From Akkermansia muciniphila (lineage in GTDB: Bacteria; Verrucomicrobiota; Verrucomicrobiia; Verrucomicrobiales; V1-33), in the NCBI GenBank assembly GCA_943333275.1, contig CALQSQ010000010.1, positions 1 through 64,000 on the forward strand: a DNA stretch of 64,000 bases. Reading direction: 5' to 3'. The translations under genes were made by a program, and so were the position numbers. Each line of letters opens with the position of its first letter. Position 1 is the stretch's first letter. Shown here piece after piece: positions 12,762 through 21,789 of this stretch. The notes under the pieces are model-generated. The model made no database searches and had not been told where the DNA came from. It worked only from the letters and a program-made list of their open reading frames with translations.

Positions 12762-15212
12762 TCAGCGACGTCGTGCGGCCTTTTTTGCGGGTTTGGGACT
12801 TGGCACCAGCGCGGATGCCAGCACCTGTTCGGCATTCTCGACCCAGATGAACTTGGTGTTGCGGGTGACTTCGGGAGGCATTTCCGCAAGGTCCTTTTTA
12901 TTTCCCTTGGGGGCGATGACCGTGTGAATGCCAGCACGCAGGGCCGCGAGGGTTTTCTCCTTCAATCCGCCGATGGGCAGCACCAGTCCGCGCAGGCTGA
13001 TCTCGCCGGTCATGGCAATGTCCGGCCGCACCGTGCGCCCACTAAAGAGGCTGGCGAGGGCGGTAAACATGGCTCCGCCCGCGCTGGGCCCATCCTTCGG
13101 CGTGGCGCCGGCAGGGACGTGCAGATGGATGTCGGTGTCCTTGAAGGCATCTGCGGCGATCTTGAGGTCGTGGGCGCGGCTGCGCACGAGACTCAGGGCG
13201 GCCGAGACGCTTTCCTTCATGACATCGCCCAGCATGCCGGTGAGTTTGATCTGGCCGGTGCCGGGATAACGCAGAGCTTCGATGTGAAGGATTTCCCCGC
13301 CCACGGGAGTCCAGGCCAGGCCGGTGACGATGCCGGGACGGGGGATTTCATTGCGCTCCTCGTGCTCGTATTTCACGGGACCGAGGGTTTTTTCGACGAA
13401 TGCCGGATCGATCACCACCCGATTGGACTGCTTGCGAACGATCCTCGCAGCGGCCGCACGGCAAAGCGATCCGATTTGCCGCTCGAGATCACGCACGCCG
13501 GCCTCGCGGGTGTAATCGGTTATCACCTTGTGCAGGGCGGCGGGCTGAATCAGGCAGTTGGAACCCTTGAGGCCATGTTCGCTGAGCTGGCGCTTGATGA
13601 GGCGGCGTTTGGCGATTTCACGCTTCTCGCGTTCGGTGTAGCTGTTGAGTTCGATGATCTCCAGACGATCGCGCAGCGGACCCGGAATGGTGCTGAGGTC
13701 ATTGGCAGTGGCCAGAAAGAGGACCTTGGAAAGATCGAAGGGCACATCCAGATAGTGGTCGGTGAAACCATGGTTCTGATGCGGATCGAGCACCTCCAGC
13801 AGCGCGCTGGCGGGATCCCCGCGGAAGTCGCGGCCCACCTTGTCAAGTTCGTCGAGCAGGATCAGCGGATTGCGCGAACCCGAGCGGCGGATTTCCTCCA
13901 TGAGCCGTCCCGGCATGGCTCCGATGTAGGTGCGGCGGTGCCCGCGAATGTCCGCCTCGTCATGCACGCCGCCGAGGCTGATGCGGATAAATTTCCTTCC
14001 CAGCGCGCGCGCGACGCTCTGGCCCAGACTCGTCTTGCCGACACCGGGAGGTCCCAGCAGCAGGAGGATGGGGCTGTGTCCGTCGGGCTTGAGTTTGCGC
14101 ACGGCGAGATGCTCGATGAGCCGGCGTTTGATTTTTTCCATGCCGTAGTGGTCCTGGTCGAGAATTTTCTGGGCATGGTCCAAGTCCAGATTGTCCTCTG
14201 TGGAAATGTTCCAGGGCAGGTTGGCCAGAGTCTCGACATATTGGGTTATGATGCCTGCTTCCGGGCTGGCGGAGGAGAGTGCATCCAAGCGTTTGAGTTC
14301 GCGTTCAGCCTGCTCCATGACCAGAGGCGGCGGGGCGGCGGCGGCCAGTTTCTCGCGCAGGCGCGTGGGGACGTCGGTGGCTTCCCCGCGGCCTTCGCCG
14401 AGTTCCTTCTGGATGGCTTTCATCTGCTCCTGCAGATACGCCCGGCGCTGTTGATCGCTGAATTGGTCGTGCACGTCCTTCTGGATTTTCTCCTGCAGTT
14501 CCGCGACGTGCAGCTGGTGCGCCACCTTGGCCTGGACGGTGCGGATGCGCTTGGAAACATTGAGTTCCTCAAGAATGGACTGCTTTTCGGTGGTGGTCAG
14601 TTCCAGACCACCCGCGATGAAATCCGAGAGCTTGCCGCCGTCATCGAGATTGCGGACCAGCATGCTGACCTGTTCCGGCACGTCCTGCTTGTGGGACAAA
14701 TAGCGCAGAGCCGTATCCCGGAGAGTATTCACGGTAGCCTCCCACTCTGGAGTGTCCGCGTGGGGGGCGGTGTGCAGAACCTCCACATTGGCGAGCATGT
14801 ATGGGACAGACTTGGTGGCGGCGGTGAGCTTCACGCGCTCCAGCACATTGACGATGAGGACGGTGTTGTCCTCACTTTCCTTGACCTGACGCAGCACCTG
14901 CACCGCGACGCCAACGCCATAGAGATCCGCCGCGCCCGGTTCGTCCTCGGTCTCGCTGCTCTGCGTGAACACGCCGATGGTCTTGTTGCTCCCTGAGCCC
15001 AGCACGTCATCGATGAGCTTCTTGGACGTGGTGCGCCCAATGCTCAACGGCAGGACCATGCCTGGAAAGAGCACGCCATTGCGAATCGGCAGGATGGCCA
15101 GGTTCCGGGGAATGAGTTCCTGCTGGGCCAGATCGCCGGCAATTTCCACCGCCCTGGGTTTGGGGCGCCGGGCTTTGGGGTTGGAGACGGTTTTTTGGGA
15201 AGCGTTTTTCAT
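12762..15212 (-). CDS. lon: ATP-dependent protease Lon
   Basis: A cytoplasmic AAA+ serine protease that degrades misfolded and regulatory proteins. With the start at 15212 (816 aa) the domains are: Lon substrate-binding N domain (about 35-225), a coiled-coil linker, AAA+ module with Walker A GPPGVGKTS (387-395) and Walker B LILLDELDK, and a C-terminal protease domain with KDGPSAGG (catalytic S710) and GGLKEK (K753). Length is typical. An alternative upstream ATG at 15257 would overlap the preceding small gene by 14 bp; the peptide it adds is low-complexity, so I prefer 15212. Ends in a basic tail (KKAARRR). Confidence 0.95.
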   Translation of the reverse strand: MKNASQKTVSNPKARRPKPRAVEIAGDLAQQELIPRNLAILPIRNGVLFPGMVLPLSIGRTTSKKLIDDVLGSGSNKTIGVFTQSSETEDEPGAADLYGVGVAVQVLRQVKESEDNTVLIVNVLERVKLTAATKSVPYMLANVEVLHTAPHADTPEWEATVNTLRDTALRYLSHKQDVPEQVSMLVRNLDDGGKLSDFIAGGLELTTTEKQSILEELNVSKRIRTVQAKVAHQLHVAELQEKIQKDVHDQFSDQQRRAYLQEQMKAIQKELGEGRGEATDVPTRLREKLAAAAPPPLVMEQAERELKRLDALSSASPEAGIITQYVETLANLPWNISTEDNLDLDHAQKILDQDHYGMEKIKRRLIEHLAVRKLKPDGHSPILLLLGPPGVGKTSLGQSVARALGRKFIRISLGGVHDEADIRGHRRTYIGAMPGRLMEEIRRSGSRNPLILLDELDKVGRDFRGDPASALLEVLDPHQNHGFTDHYLDVPFDLSKVLFLATANDLSTIPGPLRDRLEIIELNSYTEREKREIAKRRLIKRQLSEHGLKGSNCLIQPAALHKVITDYTREAGVRDLERQIGSLCRAAAARIVRKQSNRVVIDPAFVEKTLGPVKYEHEERNEIPRPGIVTGLAWTPVGGEILHIEALRYPGTGQIKLTGMLGDVMKESVSAALSLVRSRAHDLKIAADAFKDTDIHLHVPAGATPKDGPSAGGAMFTALASLFSGRTVRPDIAMTGEISLRGLVLPIGGLKEKTLAALRAGIHTVIAPKGNKKDLAEMPPEVTRNTKFIWVENAEQVLASALVPSPKPAKKAARRR

Positions 15213-15243
15213 GGGGTTTTTTTGGGGGGGAAATGGAAAAAAC

Positions 15244-15489
15244 TTAGGGGAGATCATCCGTCTCGATCACACGGATCCGTTCAGGCGGCGGGCGCAGCCG
15301 CCAGGCCATCACCAGCATGATCACTCCAAGGGCTACGAGCGCCGAGGAAATCAGGAAGACAAAAAAATCACGCGCCAGCCACACGAGGCATCCCAGTCCA
15401 ATCATGGACACCCCGGGCAGGACGAGCATGGGGGTCGGAAGCCGGGACCGGGAGCCCACGGCTTTCGAGAAGATGGATTTGAGGTTCAT
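15244..15489 (-). CDS. Small two-helix membrane protein, unknown
   Basis: 81 residues with two strongly hydrophobic segments (about 20-38 and 42-63), a basic N-terminus and an acidic C-terminal end (RVIETDDLP). I do not recognise the family. It precedes lon on the same strand by 31 bp (or overlaps it if lon starts at 15257), so the two are probably cotranscribed. Start ATG at 15489. Its coding status rests on hydrophobicity and spacing, not on homology. Confidence 0.6.
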   Translation of the reverse strand: MNLKSIFSKAVGSRSRLPTPMLVLPGVSMIGLGCLVWLARDFFVFLISSALVALGVIMLVMAWRLRPPPERIRVIETDDLP

Positions 15490-15736
15490 GGTGATGGTTC
15501 GTTCCTACTCTCCTTCATTTTTCATGCCATTATAGAGAGAATGCTAATTTCGAGCCACTGTATCAGGAAATCCTGCAAATAGCGAGAGCGGACGAACACG
15601 AACTTGAAAAATGTTCGGGGGAAAACCAGCCAATTTGTCGCTGATGGCGGACCCCGTTGTGTCAGAGTGACGCTGCATCAGGATTTTGCCATCGCCAACC
15701 GCCCCGAAGGGTGGAAAGATATCCCCTCAGTGCCCC

Positions 15737-17281
15737 ATGCCCCCTTCGCCCACCATTCTCCTGACCACGCTCAACGCCAGCTACCTCCATGCCGCTTTCG
15801 GCCTGCGCTACCTCCATGCGAACCTGGGCAACCTGCAGGAGCAGGCGGAGATTGTGGAATTCACGATCAAACAACGCCCGCTGGAAATCGTGGAGGCCAT
15901 CCTCCGGCGCAACCCGCGCATCGTGGGACTCGGCGTCTATATCTGGAACGCCGAGCAGTCGCTCACCATCGTCCGCATGCTCAAACAACTGCGGCCGGAA
16001 CTGTGCATCGTGCTCGGAGGACCCGAGGTCAGTTTTGAAACGGAGCAGCAGGAAATCGTGCAGCAGGCCGATTTCACCATCACCGGCGAGGCGGACCTGG
16101 CCTTCGCGGAGTTCTGCCAACAATGGCTGAAAGGCGAACGCCCGCCGCAGAAAATCATCCCTGCCAGCCTGCCCCATTTCGGCCAGCTGGTCCTGCCCTA
16201 TGGCTTTTATTCCGATGAAGATATCGCCCGGCGCGTCGTCTATGTGGAAGCCTCCCGCGGCTGTCCTTTCACGTGTGAATTCTGCCTCAGCTCGCTGGAT
16301 ATTCCCGTCCGGGCCGTGCCTCTCGAACGCCTCCTCCCCGAGCTGGAATCCCTGATCCAACGCGGACTGCGTCAGTTCAAGTTCGTGGACCGCACGTTCA
16401 ATTTGAACATCAACACCGGCCGTCAACTGCTGCAATTTTTCCTCGATCACTGGGTCGATGGCATGTTTCTGCATTTTGAAATGATTCCGGATCGCCTGCC
16501 CGAAGGCCTGCGGGAAATGCTCGCGAAATTTCCCCCGGGGGCCATCCAGCTCGAGGTGGGCATCCAGACGTTTCAGGAACTCGCCTCACAGAACATTTCG
16601 CGCCGCAACAACCATATGCGGACGGAGGAAAATTTCGCCTACCTTCGCACCTCCACGGGTGTCCACCTCCACGCCGACCTCATCGTCGGTCTGCCGGGCG
16701 AAGGGATGGAAAGCTTCGGGGCTGGCTTTGACCGCCTCCATCGGATGCGGCCGCAGGAAATCCAGGTCGGCATGCTCAAGCGCCTGCGCGGCACCCCCAT
16801 CATCCGCCACGATGCCGCCTACGCAATGCTCTACGCCGCCGAGCCGCCTTACGAAATCCTCCAGAACAAAGACCTGCCCTTCCCGGAAATGCAGCGCCTG
16901 CGACGCTTCGCCAAGTTCTGGGACCTCATCGGCAACAGCGGCAATTTCCGCGACACCCTGGCCCTCTGGCTCGACTCCTCCCCCACCCCTTTCCTCCATT
17001 TCCTCTCGCTCAGCGACTGGCTCCACGCCCAGCTCGGCGCCACCGACGGCATCGCCCTCCAGCGCCTCAGTCCGCTCGTTTTCCAATTCCTCACGGAACA
17101 GGCCCACCTGCCCCCCACCCCCCTCGCCCGGGCCCTCTGGCGGGATTACACCCGCACCCGCACCCCGGACCAGCCCCCCGCCTGGCTTGCGCAACATCTT
17201 TCCGCCGGAGTCCCCTCCACTCCACCCATCACCTCCCCTTCCCCGGGTAAACTCCGGCAGCACCGGCACCTGGCACAGTGA
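15737..17281 (+). CDS. B12-binding-domain radical SAM protein
   Basis: About 514 residues. A Rossmann-like cobalamin-binding domain (about 1-130; LLTTLNASY, LGGPEVSFE) is followed by a radical SAM core with the cluster motif CPFTCEFC (CxxxCxxC) and conserved strands such as GIQTF and DLIVGLPGEG. The C-terminal part resembles the DUF4080 extension of this family. Members are class B-type methylases or related radical enzymes; the substrate is not predictable here. I chose ATG at 15737 because MPPSPTILL leads straight into the first beta-strand; 15686 is an upstream alternative. Transcribed alone, divergent from the lon cluster. Confidence 0.88.
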   Translation: MPPSPTILLTTLNASYLHAAFGLRYLHANLGNLQEQAEIVEFTIKQRPLEIVEAILRRNPRIVGLGVYIWNAEQSLTIVRMLKQLRPELCIVLGGPEVSFETEQQEIVQQADFTITGEADLAFAEFCQQWLKGERPPQKIIPASLPHFGQLVLPYGFYSDEDIARRVVYVEASRGCPFTCEFCLSSLDIPVRAVPLERLLPELESLIQRGLRQFKFVDRTFNLNINTGRQLLQFFLDHWVDGMFLHFEMIPDRLPEGLREMLAKFPPGAIQLEVGIQTFQELASQNISRRNNHMRTEENFAYLRTSTGVHLHADLIVGLPGEGMESFGAGFDRLHRMRPQEIQVGMLKRLRGTPIIRHDAAYAMLYAAEPPYEILQNKDLPFPEMQRLRRFAKFWDLIGNSGNFRDTLALWLDSSPTPFLHFLSLSDWLHAQLGATDGIALQRLSPLVFQFLTEQAHLPPTPLARALWRDYTRTRTPDQPPAWLAQHLSAGVPSTPPITSPSPGKLRQHRHLAQ

Positions 17282-17356
17282 ATCCGAAAATCGGGCAAAT
17301 TTGGCCCTTTTGAGCAGGATTCGCCCGATTCGAGAAATCCACATTTCCCCCTTGCC

Positions 17357-17374
17357 AAGCCCCCGGGGGCTTTT
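17357..17374 (+). terminator. Possible terminator after the radical SAM gene
   Basis: GC-rich palindrome AAGCCCCC/GGGGGCTT followed by TTTT, 75 bp past the stop. The loop would have to open from the stem itself, so the hairpin is tight and the call is weak. Confidence 0.4.
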
Positions 17375-17524
17375 AGATTCCGCGCTCTATTTTCAGCGTC
17401 GCCGGACTCAGTCGGAGCCCCATTTGAGTCCGGGTTTTTAAGTTTTCCTTCGGGAAATTTGATCGGCAGGGGCAACGTCGAAAGTGGTCAACGTCACAAC
17501 CTAACAACTAACCCTACTACAATT

Positions 17525-19201
17525 ATGAGTGCCCAACTTTGGGAATTAATCAACGCACGTCACAAGGACCTGCGTGAAAACAGCATCGTCCGTGGGACGA
17601 TCATCGACATCAAACCGCAGGTGATTCTTGTGGACATCGGCTACAAATCAGAAGGCGTGATCCCCGCCGCCGAGTTCGAGGATGATGACATCCAGGTCGG
17701 CGATGAAGTGGAAGTCCTCCTTGAGAAACTCGAAAATGACGAGGGCATGGTCGTCCTCTCCAAGGAAAAGGCCGCCCACAAACAAAACTGGGACAAGATC
17801 GTCAAGGTCTTCCAGGAAGGCGGACTGGTCAAAGGCAAGGTCAAGGCCGTCGTCAAGGGTGGTCTCATGGTCAACGTCGGCGTCGAGGCATTCCTCCCCG
17901 GCAGCCAGATCGACATCATCCCGCCGAAGGACCTCACCGAATACGTCGGCAATGTTTACGAATTCAAAATCGTCAAGATCAACGACGATCGCAAAAACAT
18001 CGTGCTCTCCCGCCGCGAAGTCATCGAAGCCGAACGCGCCGAACAGCGCCAGCGCTTCCTCGACACCGTCAAGATTGGCGACAAGGTCGACGGCGTGGTC
18101 AAGAACATCACCGACTTCGGTGCATTCGTGGACCTCAATGGCATGGACGGACTGCTGCACATCACGGACATGTCGTGGGGCCGCGTGAACCATCCTTCCG
18201 AAGTCCTCGTCATCGGCCAGCACCTCCTGGTGCAGATCCTCGACGTCAACAAGGAGAAGGAACGCGTTTCTCTCGGCATCAAGCAGATGCAGAAGAACCC
18301 CTGGGAAAACATCGAAGCCCGCTACCCAATCGGCACGCACGTCAAGGGCGTCATCAGCAAGCTGGTGGCCTACGGCGCCTTTGCCGAAATCGACGAGGGT
18401 GTCGAAGGTCTCATCCACGTTTCCGAACTCTCCTGGACCAAACGCATCGCCCGTCCTTCCGACGTGCTCACCATCGGCCAGGAAATCCAGGCCGTCGTGC
18501 TCGGCATCAACAAGGAGGAGCAGAAAATCTCCCTCGGCGTCCGCCAGCTCGACAGCAATCCCTGGGATGACATTGACAACCGTTACCCGATCGGCACCAA
18601 GGTCAAAGGCAAGGTCCGCAATCTCACCGCCTACGGTGCGTTCGTGGAAATGGAGGAAGGCATCGACGGCATGGTGCACGTTTCCGACCTCTCCTGGACC
18701 CGCAAGATCAACCATCCTTCCGAAACCCTCAAGAAGGGCGACGAAGTGGAAGCCATCGTGCTGGAAATCGACAAGGCCAACCAACGGATCAGTCTCGGCT
18801 GCAAGCAGCTTGAGGGCGATCCCTGGAGCGGCATTGACGACAAATTCCACGTTGGTGATCTGGTCAAGGGCACCGTGACGAAGATCGCCAGCTTTGGCGC
18901 CTTCATCCAACTTCAGGACGACATCGACGGTCTGGTCCACATCTCGCAGCTCAGCGAAGATCACGTCAACCGCGTCAAGGACATCATCAAGGTCGGCCAG
19001 GAAGTGGAAGCCCGCGTCATCAAGGTGGACAAAGTGGAGCGCCGCATCGGCCTCTCCATCAAGGCCGCCAGCTACGACGAAGAGCAACTGAAGCGGGAAA
19101 CCGCCGCCTTCGAAGCCCTACGTCCCTCCACGGACATGGTCGGCCTCGAAGAAGCCTTCAAGTTCGCCACCGAAGAATGGCGTCCCGGCCAGTCCAAATA
19201 G
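17525..19201 (+). CDS. rpsA: 30S ribosomal protein S1
   Basis: 558 residues, six OB-fold S1 repeats (starting near residues 21, 105, 190, 275, 362 and 449), with the typical GAFVDL / GLLHITDMSW type motifs in repeats 3-6. S1 binds mRNA on the small subunit and assists initiation on structured or SD-poor leaders. Start at 17525 (MSAQLWEL); the frame is open further upstream to 17459 but that part is not S1-like. The leader is A/C-rich with no SD. A 243-bp gap separates it from the radical SAM gene. The full six-repeat form is the usual one for Gram-negative-type bacteria. Confidence 0.96.
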   Translation: MSAQLWELINARHKDLRENSIVRGTIIDIKPQVILVDIGYKSEGVIPAAEFEDDDIQVGDEVEVLLEKLENDEGMVVLSKEKAAHKQNWDKIVKVFQEGGLVKGKVKAVVKGGLMVNVGVEAFLPGSQIDIIPPKDLTEYVGNVYEFKIVKINDDRKNIVLSRREVIEAERAEQRQRFLDTVKIGDKVDGVVKNITDFGAFVDLNGMDGLLHITDMSWGRVNHPSEVLVIGQHLLVQILDVNKEKERVSLGIKQMQKNPWENIEARYPIGTHVKGVISKLVAYGAFAEIDEGVEGLIHVSELSWTKRIARPSDVLTIGQEIQAVVLGINKEEQKISLGVRQLDSNPWDDIDNRYPIGTKVKGKVRNLTAYGAFVEMEEGIDGMVHVSDLSWTRKINHPSETLKKGDEVEAIVLEIDKANQRISLGCKQLEGDPWSGIDDKFHVGDLVKGTVTKIASFGAFIQLQDDIDGLVHISQLSEDHVNRVKDIIKVGQEVEARVIKVDKVERRIGLSIKAASYDEEQLKRETAAFEALRPSTDMVGLEEAFKFATEEWRPGQSK

Positions 19202-19241
19202 TGGCATGGGCGTCCCGCCCATCAGCCAAAAACCTCACGAA

Positions 19242-19276
19242 AACCCCGCCCGCCGCAAGGCCGGCGGGGTTTTTGC
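19242..19276 (+). terminator. Bidirectional terminator between rpsA and RAYT
   Basis: GC-rich hairpin CCCCGCC...GGCGGGG with a GCAAG-type loop, followed by TTTTT on the plus strand and by TTTT on the minus strand. It lies 40 bp after the rpsA stop and downstream of the convergent transposase gene, so it could serve both. Confidence 0.8.
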
Positions 19277-19280
19277 ATCT

Positions 19281-19303
19281 ACGTTCCACAGGCTTGCAGC
19301 CTG
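19281..19303 (+). repeat. REP-like element, copy A
   Basis: A 23-bp element containing CCACAGGCTTGCAGCCTG, with an imperfect palindromic core CAGGCTTGCAGCCTG. It matches copy C and the inverted copy B at 22 of 23 positions. A and B face each other with 53 bp between them, the layout of a bacterial interspersed mosaic element. Confidence 0.8.
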
Positions 19304-19356
19304 GGCCCCAATGCATGGTTCTCCCTTTCCTTTGCCCGGCCCTTGCGCGGTGGACG

Positions 19357-19379
19357 CAGGCTGCAAGCCTGTGGTACGT
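19357..19379 (-). repeat. REP-like element, copy B (inverted)
   Basis: Inverted copy of the element at 19281; its reverse complement is identical over 23 bp to copy C at 20040. It lies 8 bp from the 3' end of the transposase gene. Confidence 0.82.
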
Positions 19380-19387
19380 TTGGGCCG

Positions 19388-20002
19388 TTACGGGCTGACG
19401 GTGAACGTGCCCTCCGCCAATCCGGCCTTGGCTGGGTTGGCCCGGATGTATTGCTGGAATTTCAGCAACTGCGCCTCGCTTCTCACCGCGTGGTGGAAGC
19501 TTTCCTCCTGCCAAAGCGGCGTTCCCGTTTTCCCAATCGCGCGGTTGAGCTCACGCGATGTATGCCGCTTGATGGATTTTAGAATATCCGAAAGCGAGTT
19601 CTCCAACCCCGGAGTGAGCAACACATGCACATGGTTCGGCATCAGCACATAGCTCCCCAGTTCCCACCGACTCCCCGCAAAGTGGCCCAGCGCCTCGGCC
19701 ACGAGCTTCCGCAATCGACCGTCCTGCAAAACACAAGCTCCAGAACCCGCGTCCAAATATTCCTCCATCCTCCGGGTGATCTGCCAATGATACTTCTGCC
19801 AGGTATCCTCCGACCAATCCGGCTCCGGATGCGCTGCCCGAAAATTTTGGTGCGCCGCCTCCCATTCTTTAAGCTGAAACGCCGGCACGGAGTCAGCCAA
19901 CCGCCAGGTGATGAAATAGGTGCAACCAAGCTGCTGCCAACTCGGAAGATTTCTCCGGCTTTTTGCGATCTCCGCATCCTTATTCAGAGGCTTAAACACC
20001 AA
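19388..20002 (-). CDS. REP-associated tyrosine transposase (RAYT)
   Basis: A Y1/HUH single-strand nuclease of the IS200/IS605-related RAYT group, thought to mobilise or maintain REP palindromes. The 204-residue product has the HUH motif in MPNHVHVLL (H124, H126) and the catalytic tyrosine region QYIRANPAKAGL (Y185), with family length. It is flanked by inverted copies of the same 23-bp palindromic element (19357-19379 and 20040-20062), with a further copy at 19281. The start is uncertain: TTG at 20002 or GTG at 19999, with GGGAGGG upstream; the ATG at 20006 is in another frame and stops after four codons. No terminal inverted repeats of a classical IS are seen, as expected for a domesticated RAYT. 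Confidence 0.9.
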   Translation of the reverse strand: MVFKPLNKDAEIAKSRRNLPSWQQLGCTYFITWRLADSVPAFQLKEWEAAHQNFRAAHPEPDWSEDTWQKYHWQITRRMEEYLDAGSGACVLQDGRLRKLVAEALGHFAGSRWELGSYVLMPNHVHVLLTPGLENSLSDILKSIKRHTSRELNRAIGKTGTPLWQEESFHHAVRSEAQLLKFQQYIRANPAKAGLAEGTFTVSP

Positions 20003-20039
20003 ACATTTCTAGCATCCCTCCCAAAACCAGCAACGATAA

Positions 20040-20062
20040 ACGTACCACAGGCTTGCAGCCTG
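20040..20062 (+). repeat. REP-like element, copy C
   Basis: Identical over 23 bp to the reverse complement of copy B. It lies between the RAYT start and the metG stop, so B and C bracket the transposase gene in opposite orientations. Confidence 0.82.
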
Positions 20063-20075
20063 TTCCCCCCTTACT

Positions 20076-21644
20076 TCACCCCTCCAACTCCACCCGTGGA
20101 AACAACGGCGTTCCGATCCCGAGCTGGTGCCCGGGTCGCAGCAGGCCCCAATGCAGGTCGGCAAGCGTCATGGATTTGTCGGAGGCCCACCCGAGCTGCT
20201 GCTGGATATTTCTGGCAGCTTTCGGAACGACGGGGGAGATCAGGATGGAAACGTGGAGGATCGTCTCCGCCAGGTTGCGCATGATTGCCGCCACTTGCGG
20301 GGCATTGGCCGGATCCTTGGCCAGCTTGAAAGGGGCGGTTTTTTCGACGTAGGTGTTGGCCAGGTTGAGAACTTCCCAAGCCGCTGCCAGTGCCTTGTGA
20401 ATCTGGTAGGTCTGCAAGGCGTCCTTGGTCAGTTGTGGCAATGCCTCGACCGCTGACCGCAATTCTGCGGCCAGAACGTCATTGTGAGTCGTTTCCTGGA
20501 TTTTTCCATCCAGGTATTTTTTCGCCATATTCAGCGTCCGGTTCAGGAGATTCCCCAACACGTTGGCGAGGTCGCTGTGGTAGCGCATGATGACGCGGTC
20601 GGGGCTGATGTCGCTGTCCTGGCCAGTGGCGATATCGCTCAGCAGGTAATAACGCAGGCCGTCCTCGCCCACCACGTTGGCGAGATCGTTCGGGTTCACC
20701 ACGTTGCCGAGGGATTTGGACATTTTCTCCCCGCGGACATTCCAGAATCCATGCACAAGCAACTTGGGCATTTCCTCATCCTTGAAGCCCGTGGCGTGGA
20801 GCATGATCAGCCAGTAAATGCCGTGAGCCGGCACGAGAATGTCCTTGCCGATGATGTGCGCATCGCACGGCCAGAGGTCCCCAAAATTTGGCAGTTGGGC
20901 ATTCGATGCCTCCTTCCGGTAGCCGGCGAAGCTGATGTAATTCGTCAGGGCATCGAACCAGACAAAGGTCACGAAATCCTTATCAAACGGTAGCTCGATC
21001 CCCCAGGTGAGGCGGCTTTTGGGCCGGGAAATGCACAGGTCCTGACCAACCGTGTCCTGGACGGCATTTTTGAGCATCGTCATCCGGGCATCTGGGAAAA
21101 CTGCCTGGGGATGCTGATCCAGAAATTTCTGCAGCCACTCAACGTGATCGCTGAGTTTGAAATAATAATTTTCCTCCTCGCGTTCCTCCACCTCCCCCCA
21201 CTCCGGTCCGAATTGCCCCTGCTCGTTGCGATCACGGTCCATGAGAAATTGCTCCTGCCGCACGGAATACATTCCTTTGGTGGAACGTTTATATATTTGA
21301 CCCTTGTCGTAAAGCTGCTGCAGCAGGGACTGGACGACGCGCTGGTGCACGGGCTCCATGGTGGCCGCCCATCCATCATAGTGCACCTCCAGACGTTTCC
21401 ATAGGTCCAGGAAATGCTGCGTCACCCCGGCCACAAACTGCGCAGGTGGTAGGTTTAACTTTTCCGCACTCTGCTGGACCTTTTGTCCGTGTTGATCCAC
21501 CCCCGTAAGCAGGAACACTTTGTTTCCGAACAACCGACCGAAGCGCGCCAAGGCGTCCGCCAGCACCTTTTCGTAGGCATGGCCGATGTGCGGCGGAGCA
21601 TTGGTGTAATCAATGGCTGTGGTCAGGTAGCGGGTTTTTGGCAT
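20076..21644 (-). CDS. metG: Methionyl-tRNA synthetase
   Basis: A class Ia synthetase charging tRNA-Met in the cytoplasm. About 522 residues: HIGH motif at 19-22 (PPHIGHAY), KMSKS at 307-311, and a helical anticodon-binding domain to the C-terminus. The connective peptide (about 115-165) lacks the cysteine pairs of the zinc-binding E. coli-type enzyme, and there is no C-terminal tRNA-binding (EMAP-like) domain, so this is the short zinc-free type. I start at 21644 (MPKTRYLTT); upstream in-frame starts to 21707 add a non-conserved extension. Downstream, only a REP-like element separates it from the RAYT gene. Confidence 0.95.
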   Translation of the reverse strand: MPKTRYLTTAIDYTNAPPHIGHAYEKVLADALARFGRLFGNKVFLLTGVDQHGQKVQQSAEKLNLPPAQFVAGVTQHFLDLWKRLEVHYDGWAATMEPVHQRVVQSLLQQLYDKGQIYKRSTKGMYSVRQEQFLMDRDRNEQGQFGPEWGEVEEREEENYYFKLSDHVEWLQKFLDQHPQAVFPDARMTMLKNAVQDTVGQDLCISRPKSRLTWGIELPFDKDFVTFVWFDALTNYISFAGYRKEASNAQLPNFGDLWPCDAHIIGKDILVPAHGIYWLIMLHATGFKDEEMPKLLVHGFWNVRGEKMSKSLGNVVNPNDLANVVGEDGLRYYLLSDIATGQDSDISPDRVIMRYHSDLANVLGNLLNRTLNMAKKYLDGKIQETTHNDVLAAELRSAVEALPQLTKDALQTYQIHKALAAAWEVLNLANTYVEKTAPFKLAKDPANAPQVAAIMRNLAETILHVSILISPVVPKAARNIQQQLGWASDKSMTLADLHWGLLRPGHQLGIGTPLFPRVELEG

Positions 21645-21724
21645 GGCCGTTTGTAGGAGTGATTTTGCTGTCGGGCAAGGGGCGTCATTGGCATTTTCTC
21701 GCGACACTGGGCTTGGAAAAGCAA

Positions 21725-21752
21725 AGAGCGGAAGTCCGGGGACTTCCGCTCT
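21725..21752 (-). terminator. Terminator of the giant repeat-protein gene
   Basis: Perfect 12-bp inverted repeat AGAGCGGAAGTC / GACTTCCGCTCT with a four-base loop, followed on the minus strand by TTTGCTTTT. Located 37 bp past the stop of the 8.5-kb gene and before metG. Confidence 0.85.
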
Positions 21753-21789
21753 CTGTGAGGTTTAGGGTTCGCTTAGGAACCTGCGGTCC

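Noticed and set aside
10168-14996. Plus-strand open frames of 919 and 793 codons antisense to the kinase and lon genes
   Set aside because: GC-rich third positions on the real strand suppress stops in this antisense phase. The minus-strand products have complete, recognisable domains; the antisense ones do not.
17648-19087. Minus-strand frame of 479 codons antisense to rpsA
   Set aside because: The plus strand encodes a textbook six-repeat S1 protein; the antisense product is low-complexity (Asp/Val/His-rich) and has no family.
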